From contig JBKEDF010000080.1 in NCBI GenBank assembly GCA_047975325.1, forward strand, positions 1 through 64,000: a DNA stretch of 64,000 nucleotides, written 5' to 3'. A model generated the notes under the pieces. The model did not search any database. It was not told where the DNA came from and saw only the letters and a program-made list of their open reading frames with translations. A program made the translations under genes and the position numbers. Positions 21,154 to 30,381 of the stretch are shown piece by piece (positions within the stretch are counted from its first letter, which is position 1; every line of letters begins with the position of its first letter). The DNA is from JBKEDF01 sp047975325. Lineage in GTDB: Bacteria > Pseudomonadota > Alphaproteobacteria > Rhodobacterales > Rhodobacteraceae.

Positions 21154-22691
21154 TGGAAAACCTGCTTTCCATCATCACCTTCATTCCCGCTGTCGCGGCG
21201 GGGATCCTTGCCCTGTTCCTGCGCGGCGAAGATGCGGCCGCGCAGAAGAATGCGAAATGGGTGGCCCTGCTTGCAACCTCGATGACCTTTCTGGTTTCGA
21301 TCTTCGTGCTGATCGGCTTTGACCCTTCGGATACGGGGTTCCAGTTCGTCGAGGAATATGACTGGCTCCTTGGCCTGAAATACAAGATGGGCGTGGACGG
21401 GATTTCCGTCCTGCTGGTCATGCTGACGACCTTCCTGATGCCGATCGTGATCGGGGCCTGCTGGTCGGTGGAAACCCGCGTGAAGGAATACATGATCGCC
21501 TTCCTGCTGCTGGAAACGCTGATGCTTGGCGTGTTCTGTGCGCTGGACCTGGTGCTGTTCTATATCTTCTTCGAAGGCGGGTTGATCCCGATGTTCCTGA
21601 TTATCGGGATCTGGGGCGGCAAGAACCGCATCTATGTGGCCTTCAAGTTCTTTCTTTATACTTTTCTTGGCTCGGTGCTGATGCTGGTCGCGATGATCGC
21701 GATGTATTTTCAGGCAGGGACCACCGATATCGAGACATTGCTGACCCATGGTTTTGCTTCTGGGGACATGGTCGTGCTGGGGATGACGGTAACGGGCGGG
21801 GTGCAGACACTGCTCTGGCTGGCCTTCTTTGCCTCCTTTGCGGTCAAGATGCCGATGTGGCCGGTTCATACCTGGCTTCCTGATGCGCATGTACAGGCGC
21901 CCACCGCCGGGTCGGTCGTGCTGGCGGCCGTGCTGCTGAAGATGGGCGGCTATGGTTTCCTGCGCTTTTCGCTGCCGATGTTTCCGGTTGCCTCCGAACT
22001 TCTTGCACCTTTCGTCTTCTGGCTTTCGGCAATCGCAATTGTCTACACATCGCTGGTTGCCCTGGTGCAGGAGGACATGAAGAAGCTGATCGCCTATTCC
22101 TCGGTTGCACATATGGGTTATGTGACAATGGGGATCTTTGCCGCAAACCAGCAGGGGGTCGATGGTGCGATCTTCCAGATGCTGAGCCACGGTTTCATCT
22201 CCGGCGCGCTTTTTCTATGCGTCGGGGTGATCTATGACCGGATGCATACGAGGGAAATCGACGCCTATGGCGGGCTGGTCAACCGGATGCCCCGCTATGC
22301 GCTTGTCTTCATGTTCTTCACCATGGCCAATGTCGGCCTGCCGGGGACCAGCGGGTTCATAGGGGAATTCCTGACCCTGATGGGGATCTTCCAAGTCAAT
22401 ACCTGGGCGGCGCTTTTCGCAACCTCGGGTGTGATCTTTTCAGCCGCCTATGCGCTTTGGCTCTATCGTCGGGTGGTGTTTGGCGATCTGATCAAGGAGG
22501 CGCTGAAGTCGATCACCGACATGGATCGCCGCGAAAGGATGCTTTTCGCGCCGCTGATCGCGATGACGCTGATCCTCGGGATCTATCCGACGCTCGCAAC
22601 CGATATCATGGGCCCGTCCGTCGAGGCGCTCGTGGCACATTACCAGGCTGCCTTGCCCGCCACCGACACTGCCCAGATGGCACAGCATTGA
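21153..22691 (+). CDS. nuoM: NADH-quinone oxidoreductase subunit M
   Basis: A 512-aa antiporter-like proton-pumping subunit (ND4 homologue) with about 14 helices. Conserved blocks are [38 protein letters not shown] and [17 protein letters not shown], which hold the pump's key Lys and Glu residues. Length is usual for the family. Confidence 0.95.
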   Translation: MENLLSIITFIPAVAAGILALFLRGEDAAAQKNAKWVALLATSMTFLVSIFVLIGFDPSDTGFQFVEEYDWLLGLKYKMGVDGISVLLVMLTTFLMPIVIGACWSVETRVKEYMIAFLLLETLMLGVFCALDLVLFYIFFEGGLIPMFLIIGIWGGKNRIYVAFKFFLYTFLGSVLMLVAMIAMYFQAGTTDIETLLTHGFASGDMVVLGMTVTGGVQTLLWLAFFASFAVKMPMWPVHTWLPDAHVQAPTAGSVVLAAVLLKMGGYGFLRFSLPMFPVASELLAPFVFWLSAIAIVYTSLVALVQEDMKKLIAYSSVAHMGYVTMGIFAANQQGVDGAIFQMLSHGFISGALFLCVGVIYDRMHTREIDAYGGLVNRMPRYALVFMFFTMANVGLPGTSGFIGEFLTLMGIFQVNTWAALFATSGVIFSAAYALWLYRRVVFGDLIKEALKSITDMDRRERMLFAPLIAMTLILGIYPTLATDIMGPSVEALVAHYQAALPATDTAQMAQH

Positions 22692-22701
22692 GGAAGCAGA
22701 G

Positions 22702-24138
22702 ATGAGTTCCGCCGATTTCAACACCATCCTGCCCGAAGTGACACTGGCCATTTTCGCCATGGTCGCGCTGATCGGTGCCGTCTATACCGGCAAGGACCGC
22801 GTCGCGCCGATGCTGACCTGGATCACCGTCGGGCTTTTCCTGATCCTGGCCTTCTGGATCGGGGTCGGCACCGATGGGCAGCGCGCCGCCTTTGGTGGTA
22901 TGTTCAACGATGATCCCTTTGCACGTTTTGCCAAGGTCATGATCCTGCTATCGGCCGCTGCCGTTTTGGCGATGAGTCTCGATTTCATGATCAGGCGCCG
23001 GATCCTGAGCTTTGAATACCCGATCCTGATCGCGCTTGCGGTACTGGGAATGATGGTCATGGTTTCTGCCGGGGATCTGATGGCACTTTACATGGGGTTG
23101 GAGCTGCAATCGCTTTCGCTTTATGTCGTGGCGAGCATGCGGCGGGATTCCATCCGTTCCTCCGAGGCCGGGCTGAAATATTTCGTGCTGGGGTCGCTGT
23201 CATCGGGCCTTCTGCTTTATGGGGCTTCGCTGACCTATGGCTATGCGGGAACCACGCTGTTTTCGGGGATCCTGTCGGTCGTGCATGCGGGCATGCCCGT
23301 CGGGTTGCTTTTCGGGCTGGTCTTCCTGATTGCCGGGCTGGCCTTCAAGGTGTCCGCTGTCCCCTTCCACATGTGGACGCCCGATGTCTATGAAGGATCC
23401 CCCACGCCGGTGACTGCATTCTTTGCCACTGCACCCAAGGTTGCCGCCATGGCGCTTTTTGCACGGCTGGTCTTTGACGCCTTCGGGTCGGTTACGGGCG
23501 ATTGGGGGCAGGTCGTGGCCCTTCTGGCGGTCCTTTCGATGTTCATTGGGGCCATCGCGGGAATCGGACAGCGGGATTTCAAACGGCTGATGGCCTATTC
23601 CTCGATTTCCCATATGGGGTTCGCGCTGATCGGGCTGGCCGCGGGCACGGTGCTTGGCGTGCAGGCGATGTTGGTCTACATGGCGATCTATGTGACGATG
23701 AATATCGGCACATTCGCCTTTATCCTGTCGATGGAAAAGGATGGTCGGGCGGTTACGACGATCGACAGCCTGAACATGCTGTCCCGGCAGGCCCCCTTGC
23801 AGGCGCTGGCACTGCTGGTGCTGCTTTTCAGTCTGGCGGGCGTGCCGCCGATGGTGGGCTTCTTTGGCAAGCTTTATGTTCTCAACGCGGCGGTTTCGGC
23901 GGATATGGCCTGGCTGGCGGTGGCGGGGGTGATCGCGTCGGTGATCGGCGCCTTCTACTATCTGCGGATTGTCTAGTACATGTATTTCGGGACACAGGGC
24001 GAAACCCTGACGGGCCGCCTTGGGGCGGTGCAGTGGATCGCGCTGGTGGGCGCGGCGGCGATGATGGTTCTGGGGATTGTCAATCTTTTCGGCATCGAGG
24101 CGGTTGCGCAGGTTGCGGCCGAAACGCTTGTCCGCTGA
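22702..24138 (+). pseudogene. nuoN: NADH-quinone oxidoreductase subunit N, interrupted by an in-frame TAG
   Basis: An ND2-like proton-pump subunit ([20 protein letters not shown] and [22 protein letters not shown] regions). The open part stops after 424 aa at TAG 23974-23976. In the same frame the sequence continues for 53 more codons as YMYFGTQGETL... QWIALVGAAAMMVLGIVNLF, ending TGA 24136-24138. That is the expected NuoN C-terminus with the last membrane helix; total length would be 478, normal for the family. The TAG stands where relatives read RIVYYMYFG, so it replaces a Tyr codon. It may be a true nonsense mutation, a sequencing error, or suppressed. The truncated product would lack the last transmembrane helix. 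Confidence 0.9.
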
Positions 24139-24901
24139 TCTTTCCCTGCCGGGCTGGCCGGCGGGAGTGGACCGTATAGATCTGCGCGTGGTGGACAGCA
24201 CCAATGCCGAGGCGCTGCGGCGCAGCCCGAACCGTCCAACCTGGATCCTGGCCGGGGAACAGACCGGTGCGCGCGGGCGCCGGGGGCGACCCTGGATCAG
24301 CCCGCGTGGAAATTTCTACGGCACCTTCACGATGCGCCCTGCAGGGCGCCCCGATATGGTTGCGCTGCGTTCCTTTACGGCTGCTCTGGCATTGCGAGAG
24401 GCGCTTGTGGGCCTGACCGGGCTCCCCGATGCCTTCTTGTTGAAATGGCCCAATGATGTGCTGCTCAATGGCGGTAAACTTGCCGGTATCCTGTTGGAAA
24501 GCAGTGGGGCCGGAGGGCGGATCACGCAGCTTGTCATCGGGATCGGGGTCAATCTGATTTCCGCACCGCAACCTCAATCAGTGGAACCGGGCGCGGTGAA
24601 ACCGGTCAGCCTGCTGTCGGAAACGGGGCTGCGCATCATGCCGGAAGCCCTGCTTGCAGAACTGGCCCCGGCCTGTGCAAGATGGGAAGCGCGGCTTGGG
24701 GCCGAAGGCTTTGCCCCGATCCGTGACGAATGGCTACGCCATGCCGCGCGGATCGGTGAAAGGATCATCGCGCGGAGTGGCAAGCTGACGCGCGAGGGTA
24801 TCTTTGAGGATATCGATGAAACGGGCGCATTGATCCTGATAACCGCGCAGGGGCGGGAGGCGATCCCCGCCGCTGATATCTACTTCCAGACCGGGGAATG
24901 A
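24128..24901 (+). CDS. birA: Biotin--[acetyl-CoA-carboxylase] ligase
   Basis: A 257-aa biotin protein ligase that would biotinylate carrier domains such as that of MccA. Motifs are VDSTNAEA, the biotinyl-AMP loop GARGRRGRPW, and KWPNDVLLNGGKLAGIL. No N-terminal DNA-binding domain is present, so it is not a repressor. The frame is open from 24077 inside nuoN, but the conserved start of the family (GWPxGxDR) fits TTG 24128; GTG at about 24167 is a weaker alternative. TTG 24128 overlaps the natural nuoN stop by eleven bases. Confidence 0.88.
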   Translation: MSADLSLPGWPAGVDRIDLRVVDSTNAEALRRSPNRPTWILAGEQTGARGRRGRPWISPRGNFYGTFTMRPAGRPDMVALRSFTAALALREALVGLTGLPDAFLLKWPNDVLLNGGKLAGILLESSGAGGRITQLVIGIGVNLISAPQPQSVEPGAVKPVSLLSETGLRIMPEALLAELAPACARWEARLGAEGFAPIRDEWLRHAARIGERIIARSGKLTREGIFEDIDETGALILITAQGREAIPAADIYFQTGE

Positions 24902-24904
24902 GCC

Positions 24905-25684
24905 ATGCTTCTTGCCATCGATTGCGGCAACACCAATACTGTCTTTTCGATCTGGGACGGTGAAAAATTCCTGGCAACCTGGCGCATTGCCACCGACCAT
25001 AAGCGCACGGCAGATGAATATTTCGTCTGGCTCAGCACCGTGATGCAACTGACCGGCACAAGGGCCGAAATTGGTGAGGTCATCATCTCCTCCACGGTGC
25101 CGCGAGTGGTGTTCAACCTGCGGGTTCTTTGCAATCGTTACTATGATTGCCGCCCGCTGGTGGTGGGCAAGCCCGAATGCCGCCTTCCTGCCGCACCCCG
25201 CGTCGACCAGGGCACGACGGTTGGTCCTGACCGGTTGGTCAATACGGCTGCCGGTTACGCGCGCCATGGTGGCAATCTGGTGGTGGTCGATTTCGGGACG
25301 GCGACGACCTTTGATGTGGTTGATGAAGATGGCGCCTATATCGGTGGGGTGATTGCACCGGGTGTGAACCTTTCGCTGGAGGCCCTGCATATGTCTGCCG
25401 CGGCCCTGCCTCATGTTGATGTGACCAAACCCGAAAGGATAATTGGCACGAATACGGTGGCCTGCATGCAGTCAGGCGTGTATTGGGGGTATATCGGTCT
25501 CACCGAGGGGATCGTGCGGCAGATCCGGCAGGAGCGCGACAAGCCGATGAAAGTGATCGCAACCGGGGGGCTTGCGCCCCTGTTCCAGCAAGGGACCGAT
25601 CTGTTCGATGCCATCGAGGACGACCTGACGATGCAGGGCCTTGTCCTCCTCAACGACTACAATAAGGAACAGGACCACATATGA
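24905..25684 (+). CDS. coaX: Type III pantothenate kinase
   Basis: A 259-aa ASKHA-fold kinase that phosphorylates pantothenate, the first step of CoA synthesis. Visible motifs are DCGNTNTVFS (phosphate 1), GPDRLVNTAAGYA, VVDFGTATTFDVV and GGVIAPGVNLSLEAL. It starts three bases after birA and overlaps rnj by ATGA. The birA-coaX-rnj order is common in alphaproteobacteria downstream of nuoN. Confidence 0.95.
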   Translation: MLLAIDCGNTNTVFSIWDGEKFLATWRIATDHKRTADEYFVWLSTVMQLTGTRAEIGEVIISSTVPRVVFNLRVLCNRYYDCRPLVVGKPECRLPAAPRVDQGTTVGPDRLVNTAAGYARHGGNLVVVDFGTATTFDVVDEDGAYIGGVIAPGVNLSLEALHMSAAALPHVDVTKPERIIGTNTVACMQSGVYWGYIGLTEGIVRQIRQERDKPMKVIATGGLAPLFQQGTDLFDAIEDDLTMQGLVLLNDYNKEQDHI

Positions 25685-27357
25685 ATTCGAACCGGCTGAT
25701 CTATCTTCCTCTCGGTGGTGCGGGGGAGATCGGGATGAACGCCTATGTCTATGGCTATGGGCCGGAGGATAAGGAAAGGCTGATCCTCGTTGATCTGGGG
25801 GTGGCTTTCCCCGATATGGACACGACCCCCGGGGTGGATCTGATCCTGCCCGATATTTCCTGGCTTCTGGAACGGCGCGACCGGCTGGAGGCGGTTTTCA
25901 TCACCCACGCGCATGAGGACCATATCGGCGCCATCGCGCAATATTGGAATGATCTGAAAGTGCCGGTCTATGCACGGCGTTTCACCGCGACGATCGGGCG
26001 GTTGAAATTTGATGAAATGGGTCTTCCGAAGGAAGAGGTCCGGATCGTCGAATCCCGCCCGGATACGATCCAGGCCGGGCCGTTCGATGTGCAATTCGTA
26101 CCGATCAGCCACTCGATCCCCGAAAGTTCGGCCTTGCTGATCGACACGCCGGATGGCCGCATCGTCCATAGTGGTGATTTCAAGCTTGATGAACAACCGC
26201 TGGTGGGGGAACCCTGGGACCCTGCCGCCTTTGCCCGGATTGCGGCCGAACGCCCGGTCAAGGCGTTGATGTGCGACAGTACGAATGTCTTTTCGCCCCA
26301 TCCCGGACGTTCGGAAGCAAGTCTGCGTGATCCGCTGAGCGAACTGATCCGTGCCCAGAAGGGTATGGTGGTGGCGACGACCTTTGCCTCCAATGTGGCA
26401 CGCCTGAAAACCCTGGCTGAGGCAGCGCGCGCGGCTGATCGCACGATCTGCCTGCTGGGGCGCGCAATGCGGCGTATGGTGTCCGCCGCGCAGGAGGCGG
26501 GGGTTCTGACGGATTTTCCCCATACCGTCAGCCCCGAAGAGGCGCAGGACCTGCCACGCAGCAATCTTATGCTGATCGTGACCGGCAGCCAGGGCGAACG
26601 GCGTGCGGCCTCCGCCCAGCTTTCACGCGGAAAATACCTGGGGCTTGAGATGAAGGAGGGGGATAGTTTCCTCTTTTCCTCCAAAACCATCCCGGGCAAT
26701 GAACGGGGCGTTATTGCCATCATGAATGCCTTTTCGGAAATGGGCGTGAATGTGGTGGATGAATCCGGCGGGCTTTATCATGTGTCGGGCCATGCCAACC
26801 GGCCTGATCTGGAAACCGTGCATCGGATCCTCGATCCTGAAATGGTGATCCCGATGCATGGCGAACATCGCCATCTGCGCGAACATGCCCGCATCGCCAT
26901 TGAGGCGGGGCGCCAGTCCGAGGTGGTGACCAATGGCATGATGATCGATCTGTCCGGAACGGTGCCGGAAGTGGCGGAATATATTGAGGCGGGCCGGACC
27001 TATCTGGATGGTTCTGTGCGCATTGGCGCGCGTGACGGTGTGGTGCGGGACCGGATCCGCATGGCGCTGAATGGCCATGTTCTGGTGACGCTGATCCTTG
27101 ATGAGGCGGATGAACCGATGGGCGATCCCTGGGTCGAATTGTCGGGCCTGCCCCCCAGGGGGCGCGGTGGCAGCGATCTGGTTGAGGTTCTTGAAGCGGG
27201 CCTTGCCGATCTGATCAATCGCAGTTCCGCCAAGGTTCTGGCCTCCGATGACAAGCTTGAAGAGGCGATCCGTCGCGAATTACGTCAAAACGCCATGGAA
27301 GAAATCGGCAAGAAACCTGAAGTGACGCTCGTGATTTCCCGACTGGCGGAAGAATGA
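25681..27357 (+). CDS. rnj: Ribonuclease J
   Basis: A 558-aa metallo-beta-lactamase/beta-CASP RNase with 5'-exonuclease and endonuclease activity in RNA maturation and decay. The zinc site THAHEDHIGAI is near residue 76, SHSIPES and HSGDFKLDE follow, and the beta-CASP part ends with VSGHANRPDL. Length is typical for alphaproteobacterial RNase J. The ATG overlaps the coaX stop. The transcript ends at a strong terminator about 35 bp downstream. Confidence 0.93.
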   Translation: MNSNRLIYLPLGGAGEIGMNAYVYGYGPEDKERLILVDLGVAFPDMDTTPGVDLILPDISWLLERRDRLEAVFITHAHEDHIGAIAQYWNDLKVPVYARRFTATIGRLKFDEMGLPKEEVRIVESRPDTIQAGPFDVQFVPISHSIPESSALLIDTPDGRIVHSGDFKLDEQPLVGEPWDPAAFARIAAERPVKALMCDSTNVFSPHPGRSEASLRDPLSELIRAQKGMVVATTFASNVARLKTLAEAARAADRTICLLGRAMRRMVSAAQEAGVLTDFPHTVSPEEAQDLPRSNLMLIVTGSQGERRAASAQLSRGKYLGLEMKEGDSFLFSSKTIPGNERGVIAIMNAFSEMGVNVVDESGGLYHVSGHANRPDLETVHRILDPEMVIPMHGEHRHLREHARIAIEAGRQSEVVTNGMMIDLSGTVPEVAEYIEAGRTYLDGSVRIGARDGVVRDRIRMALNGHVLVTLILDEADEPMGDPWVELSGLPPRGRGGSDLVEVLEAGLADLINRSSAKVLASDDKLEEAIRRELRQNAMEEIGKKPEVTLVISRLAEE

Positions 27358-27390
27358 ACCGCACCGACGGCCATTTGCCGGGCTGACTGG

Positions 27391-27427
27391 AAAAAAGGCG
27401 CAGGGTGTATTGCCCCTGCGCTTTTTT
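27391..27427. terminator. Bidirectional terminator between rnj and lpdA
   Basis: AAAAAAGGCGCAGGG pairs with CCCCTGCGCTTTTTT across a short loop. It has A and T runs on both sides and lies between convergent genes, so it can end both the nuo-to-rnj and the suc-to-lpd transcripts. Confidence 0.85.
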
Positions 27428-27433
27428 GGGGAT

Positions 27434-28822
27434 TCAGGCGTGGATCGCACCGTCGCCACAGGCCAGGGCGGCCTCGCGAACGGCCTCGCTATAGGTCGGA
27501 TGGGCGTGGCAGGTCAGCGCCAGATCCTGGGCGGCGGCGCCGAATTCCATTGCCACGCAAACCTCATGGATCAGATCCCCGGCCATCGGACCGATGATGT
27601 GGCATCCCAGGATTCGATCCGTTTCCTTATCCGCCAGCAGTTTCACAAATCCTTCGGCCTGAAAGATCGCCTTGGCCCGTCCATTGCCCATGAAGGAAAA
27701 CTTGCCGACCTTATAGGCCCGGCCTGCCTCTTTCAGCTGTTCCTCGGTCTGGCCAACATTGGCCATCTCGGGGGTGGTGTAGATTACACCGGGGATCACG
27801 CCATAATTTACATGGCCGTGTTTGCCCACAAGGATTTCGGCCAGCGCCATGCCTTCATCTTCGGCCTTATGGGCCAGCATCGGACCCACGATTGCATCGC
27901 CAATGGCATAAAGCCCCTTGACGTTGGTTGCAAAATTCCCGTCCGTTTTGACCTGGCCGCGCTTTTCCATCTCCACGCCCAGGGCTTCCAGTCCCAGTCC
28001 TTCGGTAAAGGGCTTGCGACCGGTGGCAACAAGTACGGTTTCCGCCTCGACTTCATGTTCGCTGTCATCCTTGCGCAGCTTGTAGCGGATCTTCGCGCCC
28101 TTCTTATCCGCCTTGGCGCCCTGAACTGCCGCGCCCAACACGAATTTCAACCCTTGTTTGGCAAGGATCTTCTGGAAGGATTTGGCGATCTCGCCATCCA
28201 TGCCCGGGGTGATCGCATCAAGATATTCGACAACCGTGACTTCCGTTCCCAGCCGGGCATAAACGGAGCCCATTTCCAGGCCGATCACACCCGCGCCGAT
28301 GACAACCATGGATTTGGGGATCTTGCCCAACTCCAGCGCCCCGGTGGAGGTCACGATCACCTTTTCATCCACCTCCACGCCCGGCAGGCTCGATGGTTCG
28401 GAACCCGTCGCGATCACGATATTTTTTGCGCCATGGGTTTCATTGCCAACCTTCACCTTGCCGGGTTCGGGGATGGACCCCCAGCCTTTCAGCCAGGTCA
28501 CCTTGTTTTTCTTGAAAAGAAACTCGATCCCCTTGGTATTCTGGCCGATTACATCGTCTTTATAGGCGAGCATCTTTTTCCAATCGACCTTGGGGTTGCC
28601 GCCGATCAACCCCATCTTTTCGAAATTCTCATGCACTTCATGCAGGTTATGTGTGGCGTGCAAAAGCGCCTTGGAAGGAATGCAGCCTACATTCAGGCAG
28701 GTTCCGCCCAGCGTTTCACGCCCTTCTACCACGGCGGTTTTCATGCCGAGCTGCGCACAGCGGATTGCGCAGACATAACCGCCGGGACCGCCGCCGATGA
28801 TGATCGTGTCAAATTCTGCCAT
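27434..28822 (-). CDS. lpdA: Dihydrolipoyl dehydrogenase (E3)
   Basis: A 462-aa flavoprotein that reoxidises lipoyl groups of 2-oxoacid dehydrogenases with NAD. It has the FAD motif [14 protein letters not shown], the redox disulfide [13 protein letters not shown], the NAD motif [13 protein letters not shown], and the C-terminal [13 protein letters not shown] with the catalytic His-Glu pair. It is the last gene of the sucCDAB operon, 49 bp after sucB, so it is probably the E3 dedicated to the 2-oxoglutarate complex. Confidence 0.94.
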   Translation of the reverse strand: MAEFDTIIIGGGPGGYVCAIRCAQLGMKTAVVEGRETLGGTCLNVGCIPSKALLHATHNLHEVHENFEKMGLIGGNPKVDWKKMLAYKDDVIGQNTKGIEFLFKKNKVTWLKGWGSIPEPGKVKVGNETHGAKNIVIATGSEPSSLPGVEVDEKVIVTSTGALELGKIPKSMVVIGAGVIGLEMGSVYARLGTEVTVVEYLDAITPGMDGEIAKSFQKILAKQGLKFVLGAAVQGAKADKKGAKIRYKLRKDDSEHEVEAETVLVATGRKPFTEGLGLEALGVEMEKRGQVKTDGNFATNVKGLYAIGDAIVGPMLAHKAEDEGMALAEILVGKHGHVNYGVIPGVIYTTPEMANVGQTEEQLKEAGRAYKVGKFSFMGNGRAKAIFQAEGFVKLLADKETDRILGCHIIGPMAGDLIHEVCVAMEFGAAAQDLALTCHAHPTYSEAVREAALACGDGAIHA

Positions 28823-28871
28823 AGTTCTTTCCTTCGATTTCGGACGGTTTCATCTGGCTACATCTTCGCGA

Positions 28872-30377
28872 TCAGAGATCCATCAACAGGCGGCGGGGAT
28901 CTTCCAGCGCCTCTTTCACCCGCACCAGGAAGGTCACGGCGCCCTTGCCATCGACGATCCGGTGATCATAGCTGAGCGCCAGATACATCATCGGTCGGAT
29001 CACGATTTCGCCGTTTACCACGACTGGGCGTTCCTGGATCTTGTGCATTCCCAGAATGCCCGATTGTGGCGGGTTCAGGATCGGTGAGGACATCAGCGAC
29101 CCATAGACCCCGCCATTCGAAATGGTGAAGGTGCCGCCCTGCATCTCGGCCAGGGAAAGCTTGCCATCGCGGGCGCGCAGGCCCAGTTCGGCGATCTTCT
29201 TTTCGATCGCGGCAAAGCTCATCTGATCGGCGTCCCGGACCACCGGTACGACAAGCCCCGTTGGGGTGCCGACGGCAACGCCCATATGCACGAAATTCTT
29301 GTAGATGACATCCGTTCCGTCAATTTCGGCATTGACCTCGGGAACTTCCTTCAGCGCATGGCAGCAGGCCTTGGTGAAAAACGACATGAAACCCAGCTTG
29401 ACGCCATGTTTCTTTTCGAACTGCGCCTTGTATTCATTGCGCAACGCCATGATGCCGGACATGTCGGCCTCATTGTAGGTCGTCAGCATCGCGGCGGTAT
29501 TTTGCGCATCCTTCAGCCGCCGCGCGATGGTCTGGCGCAGGCGGGTCATCTTGACGCGTTCCTCGCGGGAGGCATCATCCGCGGCCACCGGTGCACGCGG
29601 TGCGGGTGCGGGGGCAGGGGCAGGCGTTGTGGCCGCACGTGCCACGTCTTCCTTCATGACCCGGCCATCCTTGCCGGTGCCCTGAACCTGGTCGCGGGAC
29701 AGGCCGGCCTCCGCCATGGCCTTTTTGGCCGAGGGCGCATCCTCGACATCCTTGCCCTTGGTGGCGGCCGAAGCGGCAGCGGGTGCGGCCTTGGCCGTTT
29801 CTGCCTTGGCAGGTGCCGTTGCGGCCGCAGCCCCGCCTTCGGAAATGACCGCCAGCCTGGCATTCGCTGCAACGGTGGTGCCTTCGGGGGCCAGAATTTC
29901 GGCCAGGACGCCTGCTGCGGGACTGGGAACCTCGACCGAAACCTTGTCCGTTTCCAGTTCACACAGCATTTCGTCCTGTGCAACGGGATCGCCTGCCTTC
30001 TTGAACCAGGTCGAAACGGTAGCCTCCGAAACGCTTTCGCCAAGCGTCGGCACGTTTACATCGATCATTCTTCCCTCTCCTGCGCCGGGCTCCGCCTTGG
30101 CGTCTTGCTTGGTCTCTTTGATGGTTTCCGCTTTTGCATCGCCTTCGCCGATCAATGCCAGCAAGGCAGCCACCCCGACGGTCACGCCTTCGGCGGCAAC
30201 GATTTCCAGTAATGTTCCGGCGACCGGGCTGGGCACCTCGACGGTGACCTTGTCGGTTTCCAGTTCACACAGCATTTCATCCACCGCGACCGCATCACCG
30301 GGTTTCTTGAACCAGGTGGCGACGGTGGCTTCGGATACGCTTTCGCCCAGCGTGGGGACTTTGATTTCCGTGCTCAT
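28872..30377 (-). CDS. sucB: 2-oxoglutarate dehydrogenase E2 (dihydrolipoyl succinyltransferase) with two lipoyl domains
   Basis: A 501-aa core subunit of the 2-oxoglutarate dehydrogenase complex. Two near-identical lipoyl domains occupy about residues 2-77 and 103-180, each with ELETDKV around the lipoylated lysine. They are joined by charged and Ala/Pro-rich linkers to a peripheral-subunit-binding domain ([11 protein letters not shown]..., about 222-255). The catalytic acyltransferase domain ends in [13 protein letters not shown] with the active His and Asp. Most bacterial SucB have one lipoyl domain; two are seen in Rhodobacterales. It starts four bases after sucA. Confidence 0.94.
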   Translation of the reverse strand: MSTEIKVPTLGESVSEATVATWFKKPGDAVAVDEMLCELETDKVTVEVPSPVAGTLLEIVAAEGVTVGVAALLALIGEGDAKAETIKETKQDAKAEPGAGEGRMIDVNVPTLGESVSEATVSTWFKKAGDPVAQDEMLCELETDKVSVEVPSPAAGVLAEILAPEGTTVAANARLAVISEGGAAAATAPAKAETAKAAPAAASAATKGKDVEDAPSAKKAMAEAGLSRDQVQGTGKDGRVMKEDVARAATTPAPAPAPAPRAPVAADDASREERVKMTRLRQTIARRLKDAQNTAAMLTTYNEADMSGIMALRNEYKAQFEKKHGVKLGFMSFFTKACCHALKEVPEVNAEIDGTDVIYKNFVHMGVAVGTPTGLVVPVVRDADQMSFAAIEKKIAELGLRARDGKLSLAEMQGGTFTISNGGVYGSLMSSPILNPPQSGILGMHKIQERPVVVNGEIVIRPMMYLALSYDHRIVDGKGAVTFLVRVKEALEDPRRLLMDL

Positions 30378-30381
30378 GGAG

